A stretch of DNA of 64,000 bases, from assembly GCA_016182845.1 (NCBI GenBank), contig JACPFT010000003.1:1-64000 (forward strand), in the 5' to 3' direction. The notes beneath the pieces are model-generated. The model had not been told where the DNA came from, did not search any database, and worked only from the letters and a program-made list of their open reading frames with translations. This document shows, one piece after another, positions 42,434-51,585 of this stretch. Every line of letters starts with the position of its first letter. Position 1 is the stretch's first letter. Position numbers and translations under genes: made by a program. This DNA comes from Gammaproteobacteria bacterium (GTDB lineage Bacteria; Pseudomonadota; Gammaproteobacteria; Enterobacterales; Permianibacteraceae).

Positions 42434-43168
42434 ATGGACACGACCTTTCCCCTCGCCCAGCTCGGGCTCAGTTTGACCGCCGGCAGCCTGACGACGCTGT
42501 CGCCCTGTGTCTTGCCGCTGCTACCCCTGGTGGTGGGCGGCGCCATGCAGGCGAACCGCTGGGCGCCGGTGGCCATGGGCCTGGGCATGTCGCTGTCCTT
42601 CGCGCTGCTCGGCGCCGTGGTCGGCCTGTTCGGCCCGGCGCTGGGCATCGACGGCGACGGCCTGCGCGTCGTCGGTTCCTGGCTATTGATCGCCTTGGCC
42701 TTGGTGCTCCTGGTGCCGGCCCTGAGCCGGCGCTTCAGCACCCTGATGACACCCATCGCCAGTCTGGCCGGCGACGCCACGGCACGCCTGCGCGGCAATT
42801 CCCTGAGCGGCGCCTTCGCCCTGGGCGCCCTGCTCGGCATGGTCTGGAGTCCCTGTTCGGGCCCCCTGCTCGCCGCCGCGCTGACCCTGGTGGCAAGCGA
42901 GGGCCAGGCCGGACAAGGCGCCTTGCTGCTCGGTCTGTTCGGCCTGGGCGCAGCCCTGCCCCTGATCGCCGCCGGCTATGCGTCGCGACGGGGTTTCGGT
43001 CGGCTGCGCGACTGGGCGCTGAGCCGCGCCGAGCGCGTCAAGCGGGTCTTCGGTGTCGTCATGGGCGGTTTGGGGCTAGCCATCCTCACCGGGGGCGACA
43101 AATGGCTGGAAGCTCGAATCCTTGAACTGCTGCCCGATTCCTGGGTCCTGCTGAGCGTGGCGGTTTGA
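42434..43168 (+). CDS. CcdA/DsbD-like membrane thiol-disulfide transporter
   Basis: A 244-residue protein with six or more membrane helices. Each half of the pseudo-symmetric fold carries a conserved cysteine: SPCVLPLLPLVVGG and WSPCSGPLLAAAL. The family moves reducing power from cytoplasmic thioredoxin to periplasmic acceptors. It probably reduces the thioredoxin-like protein encoded just upstream. A GAGGAG site precedes the ATG. Confidence 0.88.
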   Translation: MDTTFPLAQLGLSLTAGSLTTLSPCVLPLLPLVVGGAMQANRWAPVAMGLGMSLSFALLGAVVGLFGPALGIDGDGLRVVGSWLLIALALVLLVPALSRRFSTLMTPIASLAGDATARLRGNSLSGAFALGALLGMVWSPCSGPLLAAALTLVASEGQAGQGALLLGLFGLGAALPLIAAGYASRRGFGRLRDWALSRAERVKRVFGVVMGGLGLAILTGGDKWLEARILELLPDSWVLLSVAV

Positions 43169-43265
43169 GTCCAACCGGCAAGCCTGTACCCAAACACACA
43201 AAGAGTTGCTTTCATCTTTTCGACACAACTGAACAGGCTCGTCAAGTGCGTCGGGAGGCGCTAAG

Positions 43266-43832
43266 ATGCCAGCCCTTCGTGACAGCCAAGGCACTGAGCG
43301 CATGAGCCCGCACGCCGATTTCACCGCCCTGGTGGCCGCCTACGCGGACGATCTCTACCGGTATGCCCGCTTCCTCTGCCGTGATCCCCATCGCGCCGAA
43401 GATCTGGTGCAGGAGACCCTGCTGCGCTCGTGGAGCGGCTTTGGTTCATTGCGCAAACTGGGTTCGGCCAAAGCCTGGCTCTTGACCACCTTGCGCCGTG
43501 AGCACTTCCGCGATGGCAAGGCGGCTCAGGAACTCAGCCTGGACGATCCCGAGCATGGCCTCACGGATGCCGAGTTGACGCAGGAAGCCCATGATCTGGA
43601 CGGCGTCCTGGATGCCGAGCGCCGACTGGACGCCCTGCCGGCGGCCTACCGGGAAGTCTTGATCCTCCAGCTGCATTTCGGTTATTCCACGCTCGAAATC
43701 GCCACGCTCCTGGGGATCACCGACGCCGCCGTCGCCAATCGCTTGCTGCGCGCGCGCCGTGCCCTGGCGAGCGCGGCGGAATCAGAAACCCCGGCTTGCA
43801 CGGTTGTCCCCTTCCAGCGGAGAGCGCGATGA
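43266..43832 (+). CDS. ECF RNA polymerase sigma factor, copy 2
   Basis: A 188-residue ECF factor, paralogous to the one at 40635. Region 2 has YRYARFLCRDPHRAEDLVQE and region 4 LHFGYSTLEIATLLGITDAA. The start at 43266 is decided by GGGAGG seven bases upstream; an internal ATG at 43302 aligns with copy 1. I do not find the bipartite motif of copy 1 upstream, so the two factors may have different targets. Confidence 0.88.
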   Translation: MPALRDSQGTERMSPHADFTALVAAYADDLYRYARFLCRDPHRAEDLVQETLLRSWSGFGSLRKLGSAKAWLLTTLRREHFRDGKAAQELSLDDPEHGLTDAELTQEAHDLDGVLDAERRLDALPAAYREVLILQLHFGYSTLEIATLLGITDAAVANRLLRARRALASAAESETPACTVVPFQRRAR

Positions 43833-44527
43833 ATTGCCAAACCGTTCGCCACGCGGCCCTCGTCGATCCGGCGCGCCTGCCCGCCGAGGCGCAAGCCCAT
43901 GTGGGAGGCTGCACCTCCTGCCAGGCCTTCCTGGGTTCGCTGCATCATAACGACGCCCTGCTGCGCAAGGCCTTCGCGACGACCCAGAGCGCGTGCCTAG
44001 CGGAGCGCGTGCTCGCCGAGAAAGGCTTTGACCGCAGCCGACGCCGCTTCGGCTTGGGCCTAGCCGCCAGCATCGCGCTTGGCGGCCTGGGTGCCGCGTC
44101 CTGGCTGCGTCAAAAGCCGGCTCCGCTGTCGGCACAGGACTGGGCGAAGCTCATGACCGAGCATTTCGAGGCCGATCCGGAGCACTTGCGCCCCGGCGAT
44201 CCCGAGGCCCCCGCTCGCTTTGAGCGCGCCCTGGCCGATCTGGGCGGGACACGCAGGGCCGACCTGCCGCCGCTGTTGCGCGCCGATTTATGCCACTTGC
44301 AGGGCCACAACGCCGCGCATCTGGTGTTTGAAGTGGATACTCGGCGCGCCGTGGTGTTTCTGGTGGGACAGGATGTCGGTCCTGCCCATTTCGCCGTGGG
44401 CGACTGGCAGGGCGAGTTGCGCCATGTGGTCGGCGGTACGGTGGGCATCATCGCCCCGGATCTCGCGACCGTGCGCAAGCTGGGGGATGTCTTGGCGGGA
44501 AATCTCGCCTTGTCCGCCGTGGTATAG
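43829..44527 (+). CDS. DUF3379-type membrane anti-sigma factor, copy 2
   Basis: A 232-residue protein, the same length as copy 1, with HVGGCTSC (H-x3-C-x2-C), a membrane helix (GLGLAASIALGGLGAAS) and the periplasmic block HFEADPEHLRPGDPEA. It overlaps its sigma gene by ATGA, as copy 1 does. The pair clearly arose by duplication of the sigma/anti-sigma unit. Confidence 0.85.
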   Translation: MNCQTVRHAALVDPARLPAEAQAHVGGCTSCQAFLGSLHHNDALLRKAFATTQSACLAERVLAEKGFDRSRRRFGLGLAASIALGGLGAASWLRQKPAPLSAQDWAKLMTEHFEADPEHLRPGDPEAPARFERALADLGGTRRADLPPLLRADLCHLQGHNAAHLVFEVDTRRAVVFLVGQDVGPAHFAVGDWQGELRHVVGGTVGIIAPDLATVRKLGDVLAGNLALSAVV

Positions 44528-44542
44528 TGGCGGCGGCTCGGG

Positions 44543-45526
44543 TCAGCCGCCGGTCATGCTCATAAAGCGCAGGATTTGCACGTCGCTGGCGACGTCGAAA
44601 TGATGCCGCTCCGGTTTCAGCTCCATCGCGGCCAAAATGGCCGATTTCAATGCCTCCGTGTCACCGGGATGGGCGCGCACGACGCGCCGTAGGTCCAGGG
44701 AGTGTTCATTGCCGAGGCAGAGCAGTAGACGGCCCTCGGCCGTCAGGCGCACCCGGTTGCAGCTGCCGCAGAAATTGTGGCTGAGCGGCGAGATGAAGCC
44801 GATGCGCGAATCGCTTCCCGCCAGGCGGAAATAGCGCGATGGCCCGCCGGTGGATTCGGTGCTCGGAATCAAGGCATGCCGTGACTCGATATGCCGGCGG
44901 ATCTCCTCGCTGGACATATGGGTTCTGGCGCGATCGTGCTCGCTGATCCGCCCTAAGGGCATTTCCTCGATGAAGGAAATATCCAGGCCCCCTGCGGCCG
45001 CGTACTCGACGAGATCCAGGATCTCGTGGTCATTGCGTCCCTTGAGCACGACGCAATTGAGCTTGATGCGCTCGAAACCCTGCGCCCGTGCCGACTCGAT
45101 TCCCTTGAGAACGGTATCCAGATCGCCGACGCGGGTCAGCTCGCGAAAGCGCTCCGCATCCAGCGTGTCGATGGAGACATTGAGACGGCGCACGCCAGCG
45201 GATTTCAGGGAGCCTGCCATCTTGTGCAATTGCGAACCGTTGGTCGTCAGCACCAGTTCCTTCAATCCTGGCATCGCGCCCAGCTCCTCGCACAGCCAGA
45301 GCACATTGTGGCGAACCAGGGGTTCGCCGCCGGTGAGGCGGATCTTGCTGACGCCCAGTTCGACGAAGGCACGCGCGACGGTAGCGATTTCTTCCAGGGT
45401 CAGCAGCTGTGCACGGGGCAGGAACTGCATGTCTTCGCTCATGCAATACACGCAACGGAAGTCGCAGCGATCGGTGACCGAGATGCGCAGATAATTCACC
45501 ACGCGCCCGAAGCGGTCTTTTAGCAT
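44543..45526 (-). CDS. moaA: GTP 3',8-cyclase MoaA (Moco biosynthesis)
   Basis: A 327-residue radical SAM enzyme. The N-terminal cluster site is CDFRCVYC (C-x3-C-x2-C), the C-terminal cluster site is [10 protein letters not shown] with a later Cys (LLLCLG), and the required C-terminal Gly-Gly is present (MTGG). It starts Moco synthesis by rearranging GTP. It is convergent with the second anti-sigma gene. With moaE and the remnants of moeA and mobA it suggests the island arrived with its own Moco cassette for the AioA-like enzyme. Confidence 0.95.
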   Translation of the reverse strand: MLKDRFGRVVNYLRISVTDRCDFRCVYCMSEDMQFLPRAQLLTLEEIATVARAFVELGVSKIRLTGGEPLVRHNVLWLCEELGAMPGLKELVLTTNGSQLHKMAGSLKSAGVRRLNVSIDTLDAERFRELTRVGDLDTVLKGIESARAQGFERIKLNCVVLKGRNDHEILDLVEYAAAGGLDISFIEEMPLGRISEHDRARTHMSSEEIRRHIESRHALIPSTESTGGPSRYFRLAGSDSRIGFISPLSHNFCGSCNRVRLTAEGRLLLCLGNEHSLDLRRVVRAHPGDTEALKSAILAAMELKPERHHFDVASDVQILRFMSMTGG

Positions 45527-45584
45527 GTCCGGGATTCCATTCGTCGTATTCGCTCGTGCACGAAGGCGAAAACTTCCGTTACCA

Positions 45585-45621
45585 CGCCCCAAAGCCCGGG
45601 GAGAGTTCAGGCTTTGGGGCG
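45585..45621. terminator. Stem-loop between the porin and moaA
   Basis: CGCCCCAAAGCC and its complement (12-bp stem) with a 13-base loop lie just after the porin stop on the minus strand. There is no T run, so it may be weak or act in RNA stability. Confidence 0.55.
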
Positions 45622-45635
45622 CAGGCGTCGGTCAA

Positions 45636-46877
45636 TCAGAACGTGAACTGCATCTGCACGCCGGCAATGGTTTCCTTGCCGTAGTCGACGGAGTTCACGC
45701 CCTGGGTGCTCTTACCTTCGTCGTAGACGAAGATTTCCGGACGGATGGTCAGGCCGCGTGCCATCCACGGCGTTTCGATGGGCCAGCTCAGGCCGAGCAT
45801 GGTGCTGTCGTGATCGGCACGCTGTGCCGCCGTCTTCGCGCCATCGGCTTCGCTCTCCATCGCGCCGTAAACCAGGTGCAGCACGCTGGAGGTGTTCTTG
45901 GTGGTGAAGCGCCAGCCGAGATCGACCCAGTAGCTCTGGTTGTCGGTGTCGCCGATTTCGGTGTTCGCGCCATCGACGAAGAGACGAGCGCCGCTGCCCA
46001 GAGCCGCCGCGCTATTGGCCAGGGAATAGCCGGCATTGCGCCAGTTGCTGCCGATGTTGTATTCCGCAGAGGCCTCGAAGGGACCGACGCCGGTCTGCAC
46101 ACCCAGGGACGCCGCCCAGGTGGTGACCTCGTCGTCGCTGCCGGATTTCACGCCGTTGTAGCCCTGCTTCTGGTAGGAGAAGCCGGGGAAAATGCGCACG
46201 TCGTAATAGTTGAAGGCGGCGCCCACATCGAGGCGCGGCAGGGAGGATTCGCGCGCCGGCTTGGTGGCGAGTTCGGCGGGCAGGTCGAGCTCCTTGCCCT
46301 GGTTCGGGTCGAACAGCGCGACGGCGATGGCGCCGTGCTGATCCGGGAAGGTGTAGGTCGCGCGCAGCTGCGGATTGCGGCCCGCGTCCAGATCGCCATA
46401 ACCCTTGCCGGTGTTGTGGCTGCCGCCGACCGCGGCCGGGGTGTTGGAGGCGCTGGCCGGCGCGTTGTTGCCGATCAGCTGGCTGGGAAACAGCGGCGAG
46501 AACGGCGAGGACGACTGGCCGGCGAGGATCTGCCAACGATCGTTGATCTTGTAGGTGCCATAGGCCTGGCGGGTGTTGACGCCAGTCGCGCCACTGGCGC
46601 CGCCTATGCCCATTTCGATGTACATGCCGAGGTTGTCTTCATTGCTCCAGGAAGCACGCAGACGCGTGATATTGGGCAATTCCAGCTTGCTGCCGTGGTA
46701 GTCGTCGGCATCGGGGGCGGCGCCGTTGACGAGGCCGCCGCTGTTGCTCGCATCATCGCGGTTGATGCTGTACAGGTCGGTGAAGATGATACCCCCGAAG
46801 GAGGTCTTGGCCAGGGCATCGGGCGCGGCCATCGCGGATAACACGGCGGCGGCGAGGGTCACTGCGTACTTCGACAT
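45636..46877 (-). CDS. Outer-membrane porin-like beta-barrel protein
   Basis: A 413-residue protein with a Sec signal (YAVTLAAAVLSAMAAPDALA), alternating aromatic beta-strand pattern throughout and the C-terminal Phe (GVQMQFTF) needed for Bam-dependent insertion. It resembles phosphate/anion-type or generic proteobacterial porins. It ends the cytochrome-Rieske-AioA transcript, so it may bring that enzyme's substrate, likely an oxyanion, into the periplasm; this is inferred from position. Confidence 0.8.
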   Translation of the reverse strand: MSKYAVTLAAAVLSAMAAPDALAKTSFGGIIFTDLYSINRDDASNSGGLVNGAAPDADDYHGSKLELPNITRLRASWSNEDNLGMYIEMGIGGASGATGVNTRQAYGTYKINDRWQILAGQSSSPFSPLFPSQLIGNNAPASASNTPAAVGGSHNTGKGYGDLDAGRNPQLRATYTFPDQHGAIAVALFDPNQGKELDLPAELATKPARESSLPRLDVGAAFNYYDVRIFPGFSYQKQGYNGVKSGSDDEVTTWAASLGVQTGVGPFEASAEYNIGSNWRNAGYSLANSAAALGSGARLFVDGANTEIGDTDNQSYWVDLGWRFTTKNTSSVLHLVYGAMESEADGAKTAAQRADHDSTMLGLSWPIETPWMARGLTIRPEIFVYDEGKSTQGVNSVDYGKETIAGVQMQFTF

Positions 46878-47013
46878 GGTGGTTTCCTTTCAATAAATGG
46901 AGGTCGGATCGCAAAATTTCGGTGTAAGGAACCCCGGGCCAGGCAGTGGCCCCGAGTTCGGGCGTTTTCCGGGATGATTCGGGCCAACGCGATTCCCGCG
47001 CCGGCCCGGTGGC

Positions 47014-47445
47014 TTAGTTCGGTTCCAAGGTCTGCAGCAGCGGATCCTCCTGAACCTTCGAGTCCTTCTTCTTGGCCGGCTTTTCCTCAACCGGTTTTTC
47101 GCTAGGCGTTTCCCGGACCGATGCCTTTAGCTCCGGCTTGGCACTGGAAGCCTTGGTTTCGGGAGCCGCATCCGGCATCGCCGAGGGCTTTTCTGCAGGC
47201 GCCGGGGCGGATTTTGCCGGCTTCGGCTCAGCCGCCGACTTGAGCAGCGGATCCTCTTGCACGCGGCTGTCCACACCTTGCGGCAAATCGGTCGGCAAGG
47301 CCCGTTCCGAAACCTGGTCGGTCTTGGGCTTGACGGTCTTGAGGATCGGGTCCTCCTGGACGGGCTCGTTGCGCGGCTCGGCCGCCGAGGCCATCCCCGA
47401 GACCAGGGTGGCGAACATGGACAAGAGCAGGGATTTTTTCATCAT
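47014..47445 (-). CDS. Small secreted protein with three VQEDPLL repeats
   Basis: A 143-residue protein not recognised as a named family. Residues 1-22 are a Sec signal peptide. The mature part is Pro/Ala/Lys/Glu-rich and probably disordered. Three copies of a short motif stand out: VQEDPILK at 29-36, VQEDPLLK at 62-69 and VQEDPLLQ at 131-138, the last near the C-terminus. Two similar motifs occur in the late insertion of the AioA-like subunit encoded immediately upstream. AGGAGA precedes the start. It may be a partner, tether or assembly factor of that enzyme. Confidence 0.75.
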   Translation of the reverse strand: MMKKSLLLSMFATLVSGMASAAEPRNEPVQEDPILKTVKPKTDQVSERALPTDLPQGVDSRVQEDPLLKSAAEPKPAKSAPAPAEKPSAMPDAAPETKASSAKPELKASVRETPSEKPVEEKPAKKKDSKVQEDPLLQTLEPN

Positions 47446-47470
47446 GACGATTCTCCTGATGCCCCCGGCA

Positions 47471-50329
47471 TCAAACGATGTGGCGCGGAGCAAGGCTCAT
47501 GCGGGTGAAGTCGTTCTTGTATTCCGACTCGCCGAGTTTCTTCAGCCGGCCGACGCCGAGCTTGAATCGGTAGCGTTGGCTGACCGGGTCGAGCACGCGC
47601 GGCGCCAGGGAATTACCCGGATTCTCGGTGTCGAGGAAATAGGTAAAGGCCACGCCGGGACGGATGGCATCGGTCACTAGCGCCACGGCGCGGAAATCGC
47701 CATGGATATGCTTGATATGACCGGCCTTCTGCAAGGCGCTGAAGGTCATGGGCTCGACATCGTCCCAACCGACGCGGATCGCCTCGGCGGCAGTGGGCTC
47801 GCGATCCAGGGGGCGGATCTCAAGCGACTCGGCTTTACGTACCGTGGCAAGCAGCGTGTCGTCCTGGACGGCATCATCGACCTGATCGGCGGAGAGGTTC
47901 TCGCCAACACTCGCCGGGCCGCCGAAGGTGTCGAACAGCGGATCGCTCTGCACTGACTTGTCACCATCTTCGACGCGCACGACACCCCGGGCTTCCTCGG
48001 AGTATTCCATGAAGCCGCCGGTCTGCACTGGCACCCGATCCGACCACACTAGGAGCATGTCGCCGCTCTCGATGCCGCGCGCCTTGGCATCGTCCGGATG
48101 CAGTTCGATGAAGTTGTGCGGCCAACGCTGCTTCTGGTATTCCCGGCGCTTCTTGTCGTCGAAGCCGGACTGCCAGAACTCGTTGATGCGGCCCGTCGTC
48201 ACCCAGAGCTCGTCGTCCTGGGGCTTGATGTGCTCGTAAAAGTCGGCGAACAGCTCCCAGGGCGTCTTGAGCAGATTGGCCTTGCCGGAGGTCGTGCCGA
48301 AGAAGCGCAGGATATTGCCGGTGAACGGCGTCGCGCCCATGGGCGTGCCCAGCTTGAGCGTCGAATCCTGCAGGCGCTGCGTGCCCACCAGCTTGCCGTC
48401 TTCCCAGCGCACCGGCGCCTGGATACCGGTCGTGCCGAATTCCCGCAGCATCTGATGGCCGGACTTGCCGTGGGTCTTGGCGAATTCGACGAGCTGCAAA
48501 TAGCTGGTCACGCCGCTACGCCCGTGCCAGGCGGCCTCTTCGAAGATCTCGTTGCTGTCTTTCCAGTCGAAGCCGGAATAGCCCATGCGCTTGCCGATCT
48601 GGGCGGCGATCCACCAGTCGGCCTTGGCTTCGCCCGGTGCATCGTAAAACTTGGAATACAGGCGGATGCGCCGTTCGCCGTTGGCACGCGTCAGGTCCTG
48701 TTCGCCCCAACCGGAGGCCGGCAGGACGATGTCGGCGAACTCGGTGCCAACGGGCGCCACCGGGTAGATGTCCTGATCCACGAGCACCATGCCGCCGCTG
48801 TCCACGCGCTGCTTGAGCACCGCGAGCAGATGCGCCGGATCCAAGCTGGTCGGCTGATGCGGATTGCCGCGCGTGAGTTTCTGCAGGCTCTCGCGCAAGC
48901 CGGACGAGGCGGTCATGGCCTGCACCCAGGTCGTGCCGACCACATAGGTAAAGCGGGCCTTGCCCATTTCCATCCAGCGGTCGAGGTCCACGGGCTTCTT
49001 GAGCCGGCCGGGGAACTTTTCGGCGACCTTTTCCCAAGGATAATTGCCGCCTTCCATCATGCCGCGCTGGTGACCGCCCAGGCGCGAGATGACCTGGCCG
49101 GGCCGATTGCCGGCGCCGCAAATCAAGCCCAGGGAGGCCAGAGAGGCGGTGTTCAGGTAATTATTCGACCAGTAATTGCCCTTCTCGAAATTGATCGAGG
49201 TCTTGGGGCGGGTGCCGTCAGCCTTGGGCTTGGCCATCCACTCCGCCGCCAGGCGAATTTTCTCGGCCGGCACGCCGGTGACGCGCACGGCCTCGTCGAG
49301 CTTGGCATAGGGAACCGACAGCAGCCAGCGCTTGTAATCATCGAAGCCATCGGCCTGGAAGGTTTCGGTGTCGCTCTCGGCGCGATTGTTGATGTGGTCG
49401 CGGAGGAAATCCTTGTCTTCCCAACCGTTCTCGACGATGACGCGGGCGATGGCCAGTTGCAGGATCGTGTCCGTGCCGGGAATGACCTGCAGCAGCATGC
49501 CGCCGTTCTTCTCGGCAAAGGCGACGCCCGTGGTCTTGCGCGGCAGGACGTAGATCACCTTCATGCCATTGCGGATGCCCTTCATGATCCACTCGTTGAA
49601 CACGATGGTCTTGGTCTCGAAGGGGTCGGTTCCGGACAGGAACAAGGTGTCGGCGATGGACATGTCCTCGTAGCTGCTGGAAAACGGCTCGATGCCGGCA
49701 TCGGTCATGCCGGGGGTATCGGAGCCGGCGCCGGTCGGCTGGTCATGAACGGCGAAGGCCGCCGTGCGCACATCGCGCAAGGCCAGCTTGGTCAGGGCAT
49801 AGGTGTTCTCGAAATACTGATAGGAGAACATCTTCATGGCCCAGGCATCTTCGCCATGCTTGTCGATGACATAGCGGGAGATGTTGGCCACCAGATCCAG
49901 GGCCACATCCCAGGACACGCGTTGCAATTTGCCGTCGACGCGCACCATGGGATAGAGCAAGCGGTCGGAAGTCAGCGAGTCGGGGTTGTAGCATTTCTTG
50001 GCAATGGTGCCGCCGCGTATGCTGTGATCGCCGCCGACGTTGACGACCTGGATTTCGCTATCCGGGATCACGGCGATATGGTGAGGCTTGCCATTGACCG
50101 AAACGACATTGTGCTGGTTCGGGCTGATCCACTTGCCGCTCATCATGGCAACCGGATAATCCGCCTTGAGGGCATTTTCGCCCGCCGTCGGCCCACCCTC
50201 TTTACCTACCGGCCAACGGTAGACCTTGTAGCCGCAAGCGACGACGCAGTATTCGCACGCGGTCGTGAAGACCTCGGCGTCCTTGGGCGGCAAGGGAACG
50301 TGATCATTGTGCTCTTCGTACTTTTCCAT
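47471..50329 (-). CDS. AioA/IdrA-family molybdopterin oxidoreductase, catalytic subunit
   Basis: A 952-residue molybdo-bis-MGD enzyme, closest to arsenite oxidase AioA and iodate reductase IdrA. The cluster site is Cys25-x2-Cys28-x3-Cys32, and there is a fourth cysteine at 113 (AKKCYNP), where AioA has a Ser nearby, so a 4Fe-4S cluster is possible. Of the four AioA pocket residues, His195, Arg416 and His420 (RLGGHQ) appear kept, but Glu203 is Ser and the nearby Arg197 is Gln. A segment of about 100 residues near 760-860 is extra compared with AioA and contains VQSDPLFDTF (793) and VQDDTLLATV (821). No signal of its own; export would be with the Tat-signal Rieske partner. The substrate is not known. 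Confidence 0.85.
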   Translation of the reverse strand: MEKYEEHNDHVPLPPKDAEVFTTACEYCVVACGYKVYRWPVGKEGGPTAGENALKADYPVAMMSGKWISPNQHNVVSVNGKPHHIAVIPDSEIQVVNVGGDHSIRGGTIAKKCYNPDSLTSDRLLYPMVRVDGKLQRVSWDVALDLVANISRYVIDKHGEDAWAMKMFSYQYFENTYALTKLALRDVRTAAFAVHDQPTGAGSDTPGMTDAGIEPFSSSYEDMSIADTLFLSGTDPFETKTIVFNEWIMKGIRNGMKVIYVLPRKTTGVAFAEKNGGMLLQVIPGTDTILQLAIARVIVENGWEDKDFLRDHINNRAESDTETFQADGFDDYKRWLLSVPYAKLDEAVRVTGVPAEKIRLAAEWMAKPKADGTRPKTSINFEKGNYWSNNYLNTASLASLGLICGAGNRPGQVISRLGGHQRGMMEGGNYPWEKVAEKFPGRLKKPVDLDRWMEMGKARFTYVVGTTWVQAMTASSGLRESLQKLTRGNPHQPTSLDPAHLLAVLKQRVDSGGMVLVDQDIYPVAPVGTEFADIVLPASGWGEQDLTRANGERRIRLYSKFYDAPGEAKADWWIAAQIGKRMGYSGFDWKDSNEIFEEAAWHGRSGVTSYLQLVEFAKTHGKSGHQMLREFGTTGIQAPVRWEDGKLVGTQRLQDSTLKLGTPMGATPFTGNILRFFGTTSGKANLLKTPWELFADFYEHIKPQDDELWVTTGRINEFWQSGFDDKKRREYQKQRWPHNFIELHPDDAKARGIESGDMLLVWSDRVPVQTGGFMEYSEEARGVVRVEDGDKSVQSDPLFDTFGGPASVGENLSADQVDDAVQDDTLLATVRKAESLEIRPLDREPTAAEAIRVGWDDVEPMTFSALQKAGHIKHIHGDFRAVALVTDAIRPGVAFTYFLDTENPGNSLAPRVLDPVSQRYRFKLGVGRLKKLGESEYKNDFTRMSLAPRHIV

Positions 50330-50341
50330 GAGTTCCTTCCC

Positions 50342-50869
50342 TCAACCGAGATTGGAGTGGCGGCCGTAAACCAGGCCCATGATGCCGACGGCATAGATGT
50401 CGTCGCCTTCGACTTCCAGCATGACCTGCGGCAAGGATTCGGTGGCATGACCGGCGATGACCATGCCATGCCTGGTCAAGTCGAAGGTCGTCAAATGCAT
50501 GGGACAGGGGCCGATCGCCTTGTATTCCCCTTTATAGGCGCCATGCAGGGGACCGCCCATGTGCGTGCAGAAATGGCTGAAGGCCACCACGTCCTTGGCC
50601 GGGCCGACGCCGCCGCCGCCTTCCGTGCCCAGTTTCACCAGCAGGTTCGACGACAGCATGTCGTCGAAGGGGTAGCGAAACTCGATAGGCTCGTCCGTCT
50701 TGAGTTGGCTCAGCTTGGCGATGGCCTTGCGCTCGAAGCGCTTCCCCTTCAAGGAAACCGCCCCGACAAGGCCAGGGATGGAGGTCATGATCAGGGTTGT
50801 CGCCCCCGCCAGTAGCATCTGGCGGCGCGACAGGCAAAAATGTTCGGAAGTGGACGCCGATTCGCTCAT
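50342..50869 (-). CDS. Rieske iron-sulfur subunit (AioB/IdrB type) with Tat signal
   Basis: A 175-residue protein. The twin-arginine signal is SRRQMLLAGATTL. The 2Fe-2S Rieske site is FCTHMGGPLHG (C-x-H) and GPCPMHLTTFDL (C-x2-H), with the AioB-like end VYGRHSNL. It carries electrons between the molybdenum subunit and the cytochrome and pulls the folded complex through Tat. Thirteen bases separate it from the catalytic gene. AAGGA eight bases upstream supports the ATG at 50869. The 300 bases between it and the cytochrome gene hold nothing recognisable. Confidence 0.9.
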   Translation of the reverse strand: MSESASTSEHFCLSRRQMLLAGATTLIMTSIPGLVGAVSLKGKRFERKAIAKLSQLKTDEPIEFRYPFDDMLSSNLLVKLGTEGGGGVGPAKDVVAFSHFCTHMGGPLHGAYKGEYKAIGPCPMHLTTFDLTRHGMVIAGHATESLPQVMLEVEGDDIYAVGIMGLVYGRHSNLG

Positions 50870-51169
50870 TCGCATATTCCTTTTGACTCGATAAATTCGT
50901 TGGCTCGGTAGGCTCAAATTGCTGCAAATTGCTGTAAGCCGCCCGTCGCGAGTTGCCAGCGAGCAAACCTCATTCCCGCGACCAAGACTCACCCTTACCC
51001 ATGCCCATTGCACCAATGGAGAAGGATACGATTCACTCATGCATTACCACGGCCGCTGTGGGTCGATGCCCGAGCCGAGTTTCAGGATCTCGAGGGTGCA
51101 CGAACCCATGGAGCAGGATCTCCCCTGCCCCCATCCGTCTGTCTTGGGCGTTGTGGACTCGCGGCGGCG

Positions 51170-51508
51170 TTACTGGCTCTTGGAAACCATGTAGTCGACG
51201 GCAGCCTTAACCTCATCGTCCGTGCAACTCATGCAAGTGCCCTTGGGGGGCATGACATTAATGCCCTTCAGCGCATTGGCCTTGAGTACGTCCGCCCCCT
51301 TGGCGGCACGGGCTTGCCAGGCGGCTTTGTCGCCGAATTTCGGCGCGCCGGCGGCACCGGAGGAATGGCACATGGCGCAAGTGCTGTCGTATACCTGCTG
51401 GCCGGATTTCGGCTTGGCGGCATCGGCCAGGCTGACGGGGGAGAGAGCGAGCGCGCCGATCATTCCGGCGATGACCATTGCGCATTTCAGCGTTTTTTTG
51501 GCTTGCAT
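51170..51508 (-). CDS. Periplasmic c5-type cytochrome c
   Basis: A 112-residue monoheme cytochrome with a Sec signal ([20 protein letters not shown] onward), heme site CAMCH, axial Met in INVMPPKGT and a CMSC disulfide typical of cytochrome c5. It leads the transcript that continues to the Rieske and AioA-like genes and would exchange electrons with the Rieske subunit. An ATG at 51520 is an alternative start. Confidence 0.88.
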   Translation of the reverse strand: MQAKKTLKCAMVIAGMIGALALSPVSLADAAKPKSGQQVYDSTCAMCHSSGAAGAPKFGDKAAWQARAAKGADVLKANALKGINVMPPKGTCMSCTDDEVKAAVDYMVSKSQ

Positions 51509-51585
51509 GTTGGCGTCCATTTCATTGGTAGCTTTTTCCGGCGGCGAGTGAAGCACGAGATCTGCGTTCGTTACAAGGGGGGGCA

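Noticed and set aside
45525-46841. 438-codon open frame opposite the porin gene
   Set aside because: It mirrors the porin and has a low-complexity Gly/Val/Ala translation with no recognisable domain.
48098-50815. 905-codon open frame on the plus strand opposite the AioA-like gene
   Set aside because: It is antisense to a clear molybdoenzyme; long shadow frames are expected at this GC content.
47471-51508. Straight assignment as arsenite oxidase aioBA with cytochrome
   Set aside because: Family is right, but a pocket residue differs, a fourth cysteine is present, a late insertion is added and no arsenic genes are near; arsenite as substrate is not supported by sequence alone.
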